Positions 8,897 through 17,203 of a stretch of DNA of 64,000 bases are shown here, in pieces. How positions within the stretch are numbered: the first letter of the stretch is position 1; each line of letters opens with the position of its first letter. Both the position numbers and the translations under genes were made by a program. A model generated the notes under the pieces. That model was not told the DNA's origin, ran no database searches, and saw only the letters and a list, made by a program, of their open reading frames with translations. Origin of the DNA: Miniphocaeibacter massiliensis (GTDB taxonomy: Bacteria > Bacillota > Clostridia > Tissierellales > Peptoniphilaceae); assembly GCF_900232905.1 (NCBI RefSeq), contig NZ_OCTQ01000001.1:62001-126000 (forward strand). Reading direction: 5' to 3'.

Positions 8897-10264
8897 ATGT
8901 TTATTTATATAATGATAACAGTAACATTTTCATCAGTAACTCTTTTAATGTATTACTTCTATTCAAAAACACTAGATTACAAAAATGGAGAAGTAATGCT
9001 TTTAAAGATACCGTATGTAAATAAAGATGATAAGGAAGTTTTAGAAATTGTAGAAAAAGCAAAAAAATTGTTAAAGATAGTATCAATAATACAATTAATC
9101 TTAATACTTCTACTTAACTTTATGATTTGGTTTAATTTATCTTATATGGGAGTTTTTATAGCTGTATTACTTGTGCCTATAGCCATTGAAGCTCTTTGTT
9201 TAAATTCACAAAGAAAAAAATTACTTTTATTAAAGTATGAAAATAATTGGGGAAGTAAGGCAGATGTTTTTATAGATACCAGATTGTTAAATAGTAATTT
9301 AAAATCAAAGTACAACAAAATTTATATTTATTCAATGTTGTTTTTCCTAATTTTAATAGTGATAAATATATTAGTTTTAAAAACTGAAATGTTATCTTCA
9401 GTTTTAATGATAACTCCAATATTGCTAATCACAGTATTCTTTATGACTATGAAAGCTGAGAATTATGTATATATAAGTGAAGATTTTGAAAAAAATTACG
9501 ACTATAACCTAAATAAAATAAATGAAAATGTAAATTTGTTCAAACAAGTTATATTAATAAATATATTTATAGCAATGTTACAAGTTTTAGGAATTTATTT
9601 ACTTGTAAATAAAATAAAATTATTTTTTATATTTATTTTTATATCAATGTTTTTAAGTTTTATAGTTATGATAATTTATATGATTAAATATTACAAAATC
9701 AACAAAAAGTACGAAACGAATAAAAATAGTATTGTGAATTCTGGAGATTTCTACGATTATATAAGTTATGATAACCCTTATGATAATAGAATTTTTGTAG
9801 CAGATAAAGTTCAAATGGGAATGACAATAAATAGAGGGAATTCAAAGGGAAAGATAGTCTTTATAGGAACTTATGTATTAGTGATAGCCATATTTGTAGT
9901 CCTATTTTCCCTTATGAATTTATCAAAACAATCAGATTATAAATACACTGTAGAAAATAAAGTTTTAGAAATAGATTCTTTTGGTTATGATACAAAAGTA
10001 GATTTAAGAAAAACAGAAGGTATAGAGCTAAAAGAGTTTAAAAAATTTCCAGATGCCTTTAAAAATAATGGAGTGGGTGATAATAAAAAAAGTTATGGAA
10101 ATTGGAAAGTAGAAGGCTATGGAGATGTTAAACTTTATATTAATAATGACGTTAATTACTATATAATTATAAAAACTAAAGACCAAAACTATATATTTAA
10201 TGATACAAGTATAGAAAAAACAAAAAATTTGTACTCTACTATAGTTTTAGAAATTGAAAATTAA
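8897..10264 (+). CDS. Multi-pass membrane protein, DUF1648/DUF5808-like with C-terminal PH-like domain (copy 1)
   Basis: 455-residue integral membrane protein. Hydrophobic segments lie near residues 1-22, 57-100 (two), 145-185 (two), 225-275 (two) and 325-345. The conserved cytoplasmic-type motif SGDFYDYISYDNPYDNR (residues about 277-293) resembles the DUF5808 motif of Firmicutes membrane proteins. The last 100 residues (from DYKYTVENKVLEI) are soluble and look like a bacterial PH-like domain ending in YIIIKTKDQNYIFND. It is translationally coupled to the upstream GntR regulator and has a clear paralogue at 10521-11897. Function is unknown; the genetic context suggests a regulator-controlled envelope protein. 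Family assignment is from memory of motifs, not a search. Confidence 0.75.
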   Translation: MFIYIMITVTFSSVTLLMYYFYSKTLDYKNGEVMLLKIPYVNKDDKEVLEIVEKAKKLLKIVSIIQLILILLLNFMIWFNLSYMGVFIAVLLVPIAIEALCLNSQRKKLLLLKYENNWGSKADVFIDTRLLNSNLKSKYNKIYIYSMLFFLILIVINILVLKTEMLSSVLMITPILLITVFFMTMKAENYVYISEDFEKNYDYNLNKINENVNLFKQVILINIFIAMLQVLGIYLLVNKIKLFFIFIFISMFLSFIVMIIYMIKYYKINKKYETNKNSIVNSGDFYDYISYDNPYDNRIFVADKVQMGMTINRGNSKGKIVFIGTYVLVIAIFVVLFSLMNLSKQSDYKYTVENKVLEIDSFGYDTKVDLRKTEGIELKEFKKFPDAFKNNGVGDNKKSYGNWKVEGYGDVKLYINNDVNYYIIIKTKDQNYIFNDTSIEKTKNLYSTIVLEIEN

Positions 10265-10299
10265 AAATATGTTAATAAAAAGTGTATGGAGGGTATAAT

Positions 10300-10484
10300 A
10301 TGGAAATTTATATAATAATAACTTTAATATTTTATTCAGCAACTTTTTTTAGGTACTATTTTTTACCTAAAACATTTTTATTGGCAGTAACATTATTTTA
10401 GTTGTATTTTCTAATATGAATTTAAAGCAACAGTCAGATTATAGATACATTATTCAAAACAAAGTTTTAGAAATTGAGAGTTAA
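10300..10484 (+). pseudogene. Remnant of a third paralogue of the DUF1648/DUF5808-like membrane protein
   Basis: After a good ribosome site (GGAGGG) an ATG at 10300 opens MEIYIIITLIFYSATFFRYY, matching the N-terminus of the flanking paralogues, but stops after about 33 codons. Further on, in another frame, VFSNMNLKQQSDYRYIIQNK followed by VLEIES and a stop matches the last membrane segment and start of the soluble domain of copy 1 (LFSLMNLSKQSDYKYTVENK, VLEIDS). The centre (some 300 codons) and the far C-terminus are missing, so this is a deleted gene copy lying between two intact ones. Confidence 0.75.
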
Positions 10485-10520
10485 AAAGTTTACTAATAAA
10501 AAATAGAAGGAGAATATAAA

Positions 10521-11897
10521 ATGTTTATTTATATGTTTATATTTACTACATTAATATTATCTTCATATACATTTTTAATGTATTATTTTTATTCAAAAAC
10601 ATTGAAATATAAAAATGGAGAAGTATTACTTGTAAAGATACCATATGGAAACAAAGATGATGCAGAAGTATTTGAAATTGTAAAAAAAGCAAGAAAAATG
10701 TTAAAAATAGTGTCAATAGTACAGTTGATTTTAATAGTGTTTTTAAACTTATTTATGCTATATTTGCAAATGGTTTATATATTAGCATTTTTTATTGTAA
10801 TACTTGTTCCTACTGTTGTTGAGGTGCTTTATTTAAATTCACAGAGAAAGAAATTAGTTTTATTAAAAAGTGAAAAAGGATGGAACAGTCAAACAGATGT
10901 ATTTATAGACACTAAACTTTTAAACAGTAATTTAAAATCTAGGTATAATAAGATTTGTATTTACGCTTTATTAATATTTGTAATATTTATAATTTTAGAT
11001 ATATTTTTTTTAAAAACAGAATTTATAGTTGCTATGATAGTAGGAGTTCCTATACCGTTAATATTGTTATTTTTTATAGTTATGAAATCTGAAAACTATA
11101 TTTATATAAGTGAAGATTTTGAAGAAAATTATAACTACAATTTCAATAAAATAAATGAAAATATTAGTCTTTTCAAACAAATGGTAATTGCAAATATCGT
11201 ATCTGTAATTATACAAATATTAGGAATAAATATTTTAGTGAATAAATTAGGAATTTTTTCAAATTTTATATTGATGGTAATATTATTAAGCGTATTTGTA
11301 ATGATATACTATATAATTAAATATAATAAAATAAATAAAAAATATGAAGTAAACAAAAATAGTATAGCTGATTCAGGAGATTTTTACGATTATATAAGTT
11401 ATGACAATCCTTATGATAATAGAGTTTTTGTAGCAGATAAAATTTTCTTAGGAATGAGTATAAACAGAGGCACTCCAAAGGGGAAACTTGTTTTTATCGC
11501 TAATTATTTAATAGGAGCTATTCTAATAATAGGAGCAGTTTATTTTGTAATGTTAATAGAAACAAAAGATTATACATATACTGTGAATAAAGATATTTTA
11601 GAAATAGATGCTGGTGAATTTGATTCTAAGATAGACTTAAATGATGTAAAAAATATTGAGTTAAAAGAGTTTGAGGAATTTCCTGATGCTACTAGAAGTA
11701 TTGGTGCAGCATCTAATAAAAAGAGTTATGGAAAATGGAGAGTAGAAGGATATGGCAAAGTAAATCTATATAAAAATAATGATGTAGATTTATATATTAT
11801 TATAAAAACTAAGGATAAAACGTATATTCTTAATGATAATACAAAAGATTCAACAAAAAAATTGTATGATGATATATTAAATACTATAAACAAATAA
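10521..11897 (+). CDS. Multi-pass membrane protein, DUF1648/DUF5808-like with C-terminal PH-like domain (copy 2)
   Basis: 458 residues, colinear with copy 1 from end to end: shared YYFYSKTL, KNGEV, NSQRKKL, ENYIYISEDFEENYNYN, the motif SGDFYDYISYDNPYDNR and the C-terminal EFPDATRS...YGKWRVEGYGKV region. It has the same pattern of about eight membrane segments and an approximately 100-residue soluble tail. A ribosome site (GAAGGAG) precedes the ATG. It lies 256 bases after copy 1, with a degenerate third copy in the gap, so the group arose by tandem duplication. Probably in the same transcription unit as the GntR regulator. Function unknown; perhaps the two products form a hetero-oligomer, which is inference only. 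Confidence 0.75.
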   Translation: MFIYMFIFTTLILSSYTFLMYYFYSKTLKYKNGEVLLVKIPYGNKDDAEVFEIVKKARKMLKIVSIVQLILIVFLNLFMLYLQMVYILAFFIVILVPTVVEVLYLNSQRKKLVLLKSEKGWNSQTDVFIDTKLLNSNLKSRYNKICIYALLIFVIFIILDIFFLKTEFIVAMIVGVPIPLILLFFIVMKSENYIYISEDFEENYNYNFNKINENISLFKQMVIANIVSVIIQILGINILVNKLGIFSNFILMVILLSVFVMIYYIIKYNKINKKYEVNKNSIADSGDFYDYISYDNPYDNRVFVADKIFLGMSINRGTPKGKLVFIANYLIGAILIIGAVYFVMLIETKDYTYTVNKDILEIDAGEFDSKIDLNDVKNIELKEFEEFPDATRSIGAASNKKSYGKWRVEGYGKVNLYKNNDVDLYIIIKTKDKTYILNDNTKDSTKKLYDDILNTINK

Positions 11898-11986
11898 GCT
11901 AAAATGACTTTAAATAGTTCAAATCATTGATTTTATTATCATAAATTGATAAACTTTTAGATGATAGTAAAATGGAGAGGTGAACA

Positions 11987-13957
11987 ATGGATAGTAAATA
12001 TTTAGCCGCTAATACACTTAAAGTTTTATCAGTAGAAGCAATTCAAAAAGCAAATTCTGGACATCCAGGATTACCAATTGGTGCGGCGCCAATGGCTTTT
12101 GCTTTGTGGAATGATGTTATGAAACACAATCCTAAAAATCCAAATTGGTTTAATAGGGATAGGTTTATATTATCAGCAGGCCATGGGTCTATGTTATTGT
12201 ATTCGTTACTTCATATATTTGATTATGGAGTTACAATAGATGATATAAAAGAATTTAGACAACTTGGAAGTAAAACACCAGGACATCCAGAGTATGGACA
12301 TACGGTAGGAGTTGAAGCTACTACAGGACCTTTAGGACAAGGGTTAGCTATGGCAGTTGGTATGGCTTTAGCAGAGTCTAATTTAGCAGCAAAATATAAT
12401 AAAGAAAATTATAAAATAGTAGACCATTATACTTATGTACTAGCAGGAGACGGATGTATGATGGAAGGGATAACAAATGAAGCTTCATCTTTTGCAGGAG
12501 CAAACAAATTATCAAAACTAATAGTGTTATATGATTCAAATAATATTTCTATAGAAGGAGATACTAATATAGCTTTTACAGAGAATGTAAGGGCAAGATA
12601 TGAGGCTTTAGGTTGGGATACTTTTTTAGTAGAAGATGGAAAATCATTAAAAGACATTACAACAACTATTGAAAAAGCCAAATTAACAGATAAACCTTCA
12701 TTAATAGAGATTAAAACTAAAATAGGTGCGGATAGTGCTAAAGAAGGTTTAGCATCAGCTCATGGAGAACCTTTAGGATTAGATAATATAATTGAATTCA
12801 AAAAGAATTTAGGCTGGGATTATGAAGAAGAATTTTACATTCCAGAAGAAGTAAAGGATTTAACAGCTAAAACTAACGAAAAAAATGCTTTAGAGGAAGA
12901 TAAATGGAATAAATTATATGAAGAATATAAAATGATTTATCCAAAAGAAGCTTTAGAATTAGAAAATTCTATAGAAAAGTTAATTCCAGATGAATTATTT
13001 GATGAAGATTTTTATAGTTTTGAAAAGGATGATGCATCAAGATCATATTCTGGAATAGTATTAAATAAAATTTCAGAAAAAGTACCTTATTTATTTGGAG
13101 GCTCAGCAGATTTAGCACCTTCTAATAAAACAGAATTAAAAAATAGCACTTATTATAGTCCAGAAAATAAAATTGGTAACAATGTCCACTTTGGAGTGAG
13201 AGAATTAGCTATGAGTGCTATATCTAATGGTATTAGTTTACATGGAGGACTACTTCCATATAATGCAACATTTTTAGTGTTTAGTGATTATGTAAAACCT
13301 ACTATTAGATTATCTGCTTTAATGAATCAACAGGTATTGTATGTATTTACGCATGATAGTATAGGTGTCGGAGAAGATGGACCAACACATCAACCAATAG
13401 AACAAATGGCAATGTTAAGATCAATTCCAAATGTAACTACTTTTAGACCAGCAGATGGAAAAGAAACAGCGGCAGCTTATGAATATGCTCTTAGAAAGAA
13501 AGATGGACCAACAGCATTTGCTTTTACAAGACAAAAATTAGAAAATATGTATGAGACTGGAAAAGATGCAATGAAAGGTGGATATGTTCTTAAAGACTTA
13601 GGTGAAAGAATAGATATCATCTTAATGGCTTCAGGTTCTGAAGTTAAATTAATTTATGATGCAGCACAAAGAATAAATAAATTAGGATATGGAGTTAGAA
13701 TAGTTTCAATGCCAAGTCCAGATGTATTTGATATGCAGTCTGAAGAATATAAAGATTCAATATTACCAAAAGAAGTGAAAAAGAGAGTTTCAGTAGAAGC
13801 ACTTTCAACTTATGGATGGGATAAATATGTAGGATTAGATGGAATTAAAATAGGAATGGAAAGTTTTGGAGCATCAGCACCAGCAAACTTACTATTTGAT
13901 AAATTTGGTTTTACAGTAGAAAATATAGTAGAAAAAGCTTTAAGTATATTAAATTAA
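11987..13957 (+). CDS. tkt: Transketolase
   Basis: Thiamine diphosphate enzyme of the non-oxidative pentose phosphate pathway, moving two-carbon units between sugar phosphates and supplying ribose 5-phosphate and erythrose 4-phosphate. The 656-residue single-chain form is complete. The N-terminal domain shows HPGLPIGAAPM, AGHGSMLLYSLLH, GPLGQGLAMAVG and the ThDP motif GDGCMMEGITNEA. The pyrimidine domain has GVRELAMSAI and HDSIGVGEDGPTHQPIEQ. The C-terminal domain ends near ASAPANLL. GGAGAGGTG precedes the ATG. It is a single gene bounded by its own terminator; ribose 5-phosphate from it feeds the PRPP used by the his operon downstream, though that link is metabolic only. Confidence 0.97.
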   Translation: MDSKYLAANTLKVLSVEAIQKANSGHPGLPIGAAPMAFALWNDVMKHNPKNPNWFNRDRFILSAGHGSMLLYSLLHIFDYGVTIDDIKEFRQLGSKTPGHPEYGHTVGVEATTGPLGQGLAMAVGMALAESNLAAKYNKENYKIVDHYTYVLAGDGCMMEGITNEASSFAGANKLSKLIVLYDSNNISIEGDTNIAFTENVRARYEALGWDTFLVEDGKSLKDITTTIEKAKLTDKPSLIEIKTKIGADSAKEGLASAHGEPLGLDNIIEFKKNLGWDYEEEFYIPEEVKDLTAKTNEKNALEEDKWNKLYEEYKMIYPKEALELENSIEKLIPDELFDEDFYSFEKDDASRSYSGIVLNKISEKVPYLFGGSADLAPSNKTELKNSTYYSPENKIGNNVHFGVRELAMSAISNGISLHGGLLPYNATFLVFSDYVKPTIRLSALMNQQVLYVFTHDSIGVGEDGPTHQPIEQMAMLRSIPNVTTFRPADGKETAAAYEYALRKKDGPTAFAFTRQKLENMYETGKDAMKGGYVLKDLGERIDIILMASGSEVKLIYDAAQRINKLGYGVRIVSMPSPDVFDMQSEEYKDSILPKEVKKRVSVEALSTYGWDKYVGLDGIKIGMESFGASAPANLLFDKFGFTVENIVEKALSILN

Positions 13958-13958
13958 C

Positions 13959-13993
13959 AAAAAAGCAACTCTGATTTTAGAGTTGCTTTTTTT
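13959..13993 (+). terminator. Terminator of tkt
   Basis: Strong hairpin AAAAGCAACTCT / AGAGTTGCTTTT with a 6-base loop (GATTTT) and a T-rich tail. The about 100 bases after it, before the his promoter, show nothing recognisable. Confidence 0.85.
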
Positions 13994-14096
13994 ATATTAG
14001 TAAATGAAATAATTAATAAAATAATGTAGATTTAACAATATGTACCAGCGTAAATATTTTAGTTAGATATCACAAGAAAATAAATTGTTAATTAAT

Positions 14097-14125
14097 TTGA
14101 CAATCAAACTTGAATAGTTTATTAT
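14097..14125 (+). promoter_or_regulatory. hisZGp: Promoter of the histidine operon
   Basis: TTGACA at 14097-14102, a 17-base spacer and TATTAT at 14120-14125: a near-consensus housekeeping promoter. The predicted start (about 14132) would place the leader peptide's ribosome site at the extreme 5' end of the transcript. Confidence 0.8.
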
Positions 14126-14144
14126 ATAAAAAAGGAGATGCATT

Positions 14145-14207
14145 ATGAAAAATTTATTTAGATATAATAAATTAAATAATTTAGTACATCATCACAGCCA
14201 TCTATAA
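14145..14207 (+). CDS. hisL: Histidine operon leader peptide (20 residues, four His in the last six)
   Basis: A tiny gene preceded by AAAGGAG at 14131-14137. It translates as MKNLFRYNKLNNLVHHHSHL and then stops. The His codons (CAT CAT CAC AGC CAT) lie directly on the 5' strand of an RNA hairpin that alternates with the terminator at 14248-14277. This is the classic layout of an amino-acid attenuator: when charged tRNA-His is scarce the ribosome stalls on the His codons and the antiterminator forms. The gene directly downstream is hisZ-hisG, supporting the reading. Confidence 0.85.
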   Translation: MKNLFRYNKLNNLVHHHSHL

Positions 14208-14277
14208 TTATATATGGCTATATTTTAGTGTTATTTTGTAGTATATTATAGCCACTGGTATAGTGGCTATTTTTTTA
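14187..14277 (+). promoter_or_regulatory. Histidine operon attenuator (alternative RNA hairpins)
   Basis: Four mutually exclusive strands can be drawn. Strand 1 AGCCAT (14196-14201, within the His codons) pairs with strand 2 ATGGCT (14214-14219). Strand 2 in the form TGGCTATA (14215-14222) pairs exactly with strand 3 TATAGCCA (14247-14254) as antiterminator. Strand 3 ATAGCCACT (14248-14256) pairs with strand 4 AGTGGCTAT (14262-14270) followed by T residues as terminator. Stalling on the His codons would block strand 1 and favour 2:3. The pairings are seen in sequence; the mechanism is inferred from known attenuators. Confidence 0.8.
14248..14277 (+). terminator. Attenuator terminator upstream of hisZG
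   Basis: 9-bp stem ATAGCCACT / AGTGGCTAT, loop GGTAT, then seven T residues, ending 17 bases before the first structural gene of the his operon. Confidence 0.85.
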
Positions 14278-14293
14278 TTTTTTGAGGTGAATA

Positions 14294-15898
14294 ATGGAAA
14301 AATATTTTTTAAAGGGTTCAGAATATTTATTTGAAGATAAGATTAAGAGGATTGATAGTATAGGAAATACTATTTTAGATTGTGCTAAGAGAGAAGGATT
14401 TAAACAAATTAGTACACCATATTTTGAAAATTATGAGTTATATAAAAACTATGATAAATTAGATAGATTAAATATGACAAAGGTAATAGATAAAGATGGT
14501 AAGATTATAGTGTTAAGACCAGATGCAACGATACCTATTGCAAAAATTGTATCGTCAAAATTCGAAGTAACAGAAGTAGTTAAGTTGTGTTATTTAACAA
14601 CTATATTTAGAGAGTACAAAAGTCATAAAAATTATGGAAGAGATTTTTTACAAGGAGGAGTAGAACTCTTTGGAGCAGATACATCTGAAGTAGATTATGA
14701 GATTATTAATTTGTCTACTAAAATGTTAGGAAAAATAGGGTTTTCTAATATACAAATTGATATTGGGAATATAGCTTATCAAGAAGGATATTTTAAATCT
14801 TTAAATATAGAAGAAGACAAAAAATCCAAAATTAAAGAGCTGATTGAAACAAAAAATATTAGTGATATTAATGAATATTTAAATACATTAAATATTGGCA
14901 AAGAAGATAAAGAATTCTTAAATATTTTACCTAAATTATTTGGTGATTTTGATAGTATAATTAATATAGCAAAAAAATATGCTAAAAATAATGAAATGAA
15001 ATATGCATTATTGAGAATGGAAGAAATTCATAAATTTATTATAGAGAAAAATACTAATATAAAGGTCAAATTAGATTTATCTTTTACTAATAGTTTAAAT
15101 TACTATACAGATTTGATATTCAAAGTATATGCAGGCTCACTTCATGTTCCAGTTGTTAGTGGAGGAAGATGTAACAAACTATCGGGTGATTTTGGTGCTA
15201 ATAGACCGTGTTGTGGTTTTGGTATTAATGTAAATCTAGTTGATGAATACCTACAAGATGGAGATTATGATGAAGTAATTCACATTGCCCTTGCAAAAGG
15301 AAGAGTACACAAACAAGCTATGAAAAGATTTGAGGAATGTGGCTTGGTTTTCCCAGAATACAGTGAAAAAAGTCGGAAATTACTATTTTTGGATAGTAGT
15401 AAAAAAATTGAAATAATATTAGTTAAATCTCAAGATGTTCCAATTTATGTAGAAAATGGAGCAGCTGACATAGGAATAGTAGGTAATGATGTTTTATTAG
15501 AAGATGATTATAAAGTATATGAACTTATGAATTTGAATATTGGAATTTGTAGAATGGCTACAGCAATTATAAAGGGATCTAAAATAGATTATAACAAGAA
15601 GGTTTTAGTAGCTTCAAAATATCCAAATATCACAAGTAGGTACTTTAATAACAAAGGAGTTACTATTAATTTAATAAAATTAAACGGTTCAGTTGAACTT
15701 GGACCAATTGTTAAATTATCTGATTTGATTGTTGATATTGTTGAAACAGGTAGTACTTTAAAAGAAAATAATTTGGTTGAAGATGAAAAAATACTAGATA
15801 TTTCTTCTAGGCTGATTTGTAATAAAGTTGCTTTAAAAACAAAAAGTAAACAAGTTGAAAATATTATGGAAATTTTAAAAACTTTAGAATTGAAATAG
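14294..15898 (+). CDS. hisG: HisZ-HisG fusion: ATP phosphoribosyltransferase regulatory and catalytic domains in one chain
   Basis: First step of histidine synthesis: ATP + PRPP to phosphoribosyl-ATP. Residues 1 to about 320 are HisZ, a histidyl-tRNA synthetase-like regulatory subunit (TPYFENYELYKNYD, LRPDATIPIAKIVSS, REYKSHKNYGRDFLQGGVELFG, and GGRCNKLSGDFG near the end). From about residue 326 (EVIHIALAKGRV) to 534 it is a short-form HisG catalytic domain of about 208 residues (DVPIYVENGAADIGIVG, LIVDIVETGSTLKENN). In most organisms these are separate subunits of a hetero-octamer; here they are one continuous 534-residue frame with no stop. The HisZ part is shorter than usual (about 390). 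Start ATG 14294 has GAGGTG upstream. Confidence 0.9.
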   Translation: MEKYFLKGSEYLFEDKIKRIDSIGNTILDCAKREGFKQISTPYFENYELYKNYDKLDRLNMTKVIDKDGKIIVLRPDATIPIAKIVSSKFEVTEVVKLCYLTTIFREYKSHKNYGRDFLQGGVELFGADTSEVDYEIINLSTKMLGKIGFSNIQIDIGNIAYQEGYFKSLNIEEDKKSKIKELIETKNISDINEYLNTLNIGKEDKEFLNILPKLFGDFDSIINIAKKYAKNNEMKYALLRMEEIHKFIIEKNTNIKVKLDLSFTNSLNYYTDLIFKVYAGSLHVPVVSGGRCNKLSGDFGANRPCCGFGINVNLVDEYLQDGDYDEVIHIALAKGRVHKQAMKRFEECGLVFPEYSEKSRKLLFLDSSKKIEIILVKSQDVPIYVENGAADIGIVGNDVLLEDDYKVYELMNLNIGICRMATAIIKGSKIDYNKKVLVASKYPNITSRYFNNKGVTINLIKLNGSVELGPIVKLSDLIVDIVETGSTLKENNLVEDEKILDISSRLICNKVALKTKSKQVENIMEILKTLELK

Positions 15899-15909
15899 GA
15901 GGTGCTAAG

Positions 15910-17202
15910 ATGAGAATATTAGAAATTAAAGATGGTATGAACAAACGCAAGGTTTTAAATGAACTTTTAAAAAGGGATGAAGAAGATAATTTAGAAGTAG
16001 AAGATATTGTAAGAAGTATAGTAAAGGATATAAAAGCAAATGGAGACGATGCTGTAAAGAATTATACTGAAAAATTTGATGGAGTCAAATTAAAAAGTTT
16101 AAAAGTATCCAAAGAAGAAATAGATTTTGCTATTAAAGATGTTGGAGATGAGTTTTTAAGTATTTTAAAAGAAGCAACAGAAAATATTAAAGTTTATCAT
16201 GAAGAAGAGTTAGAGATTACTTGGTATAAAGAATTTAGAGATGGGGTTAAGCTAGGACAAAAAATTACACCTATAGAAAGAGTTGGGCTGTATGTTCCAG
16301 GAGGAAAAGCAGGATATCCTTCTACTGTATTAATGACAGCTGTGCCTGCAAAAGTAGCAGGAGTTAAGTCTTTAGCAATGGTTACACCGCCAGATAAGAC
16401 TGGAAAAGTAGATTCATATATTTTAGCAGCGGCTTATGTGGCAGGAGTAGATGAAATATATAAAGTAGGTGGAGCACAGGCAGTAGCAGCTCTAGCATAT
16501 GGAACAGAAAGCATAGATCCTGTTTATAAAATAGTTGGACCAGGTAATATATTTGTAGCTACTGCAAAAAAACAAGTGTTTGGTAAAGTTGACATAGATA
16601 TGATAGCGGGACCAAGTGAAATAGGTATTTTAGCTGATGAAGATACAAATCCTAGAATAATAGCAGCAGATCTTTTATCACAGGCAGAACACGACGAAAT
16701 GGCAGCACCAATTTTTATAACTACTTCTAAAGAACAAGCAGAGAAAGTTAAAGATGAAGTTTACAGACAATTAGATATACTACCTAGAAAAGAAATTAAT
16801 ATAAAATCAATAGAAAATTACTCTCTAGGTATAGTTGCTAGAGATAAAGATGAGGCAATTGAATGGATGAATGAATTTGCTCCAGAGCATTTGGAAATAT
16901 TATATAAAAATCCAGAAAGCTACTTAGATAAAATAACAAATGCAGGTGCAATTTTCTTAGGTGAATATACACCAGAACCAGTAGGAGATTATTTTGCTGG
17001 ACCAAACCATACTCTTCCTACAAGTGGAACAGCTAAATTTTCATCACCTTTAGGAGTTTATGACTATTTTAAAAGAAGTAGCATTTTGTATTATTCAAAA
17101 GATGCATTATCAAAAGTTGAAAAAAAAGTTCAAACATTTGCTAAAAATGAAGGGCTATTTGCTCATGCTAATGCTATTGATGTAAGATTTAAAGAGGATT
17201 AG
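15910..17202 (+). CDS. hisD: Histidinol dehydrogenase
   Basis: Catalyses the last two steps, oxidising L-histidinol to L-histidine with two NAD+ on a zinc enzyme. The 430-residue product is complete: GLYVPGGKAGYPSTVLMTA near residue 125, KVGGAQAVAALAYGTESI, DIDMIAGPSEI, zinc/catalytic region LLSQAEHDEMA, and the catalytic EFAPEHLEI motif about residue 322. The ribosome site AGGAGGTG begins at the stop of the HisZ-HisG gene (gap 11 bases), and hisC begins one base after its stop, so it lies inside one operon. Confidence 0.97.
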   Translation: MRILEIKDGMNKRKVLNELLKRDEEDNLEVEDIVRSIVKDIKANGDDAVKNYTEKFDGVKLKSLKVSKEEIDFAIKDVGDEFLSILKEATENIKVYHEEELEITWYKEFRDGVKLGQKITPIERVGLYVPGGKAGYPSTVLMTAVPAKVAGVKSLAMVTPPDKTGKVDSYILAAAYVAGVDEIYKVGGAQAVAALAYGTESIDPVYKIVGPGNIFVATAKKQVFGKVDIDMIAGPSEIGILADEDTNPRIIAADLLSQAEHDEMAAPIFITTSKEQAEKVKDEVYRQLDILPRKEINIKSIENYSLGIVARDKDEAIEWMNEFAPEHLEILYKNPESYLDKITNAGAIFLGEYTPEPVGDYFAGPNHTLPTSGTAKFSSPLGVYDYFKRSSILYYSKDALSKVEKKVQTFAKNEGLFAHANAIDVRFKED

Positions 17203-17203
17203 A

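Noticed and set aside
14083-14099. 17-base sequence AATTGTTAATTAATTTG repeated at 22095-22111
   Set aside because: In DNA this A/T-rich, tens of 17-base matches are expected by chance in 64 kb, and the two copies sit differently relative to their promoters.
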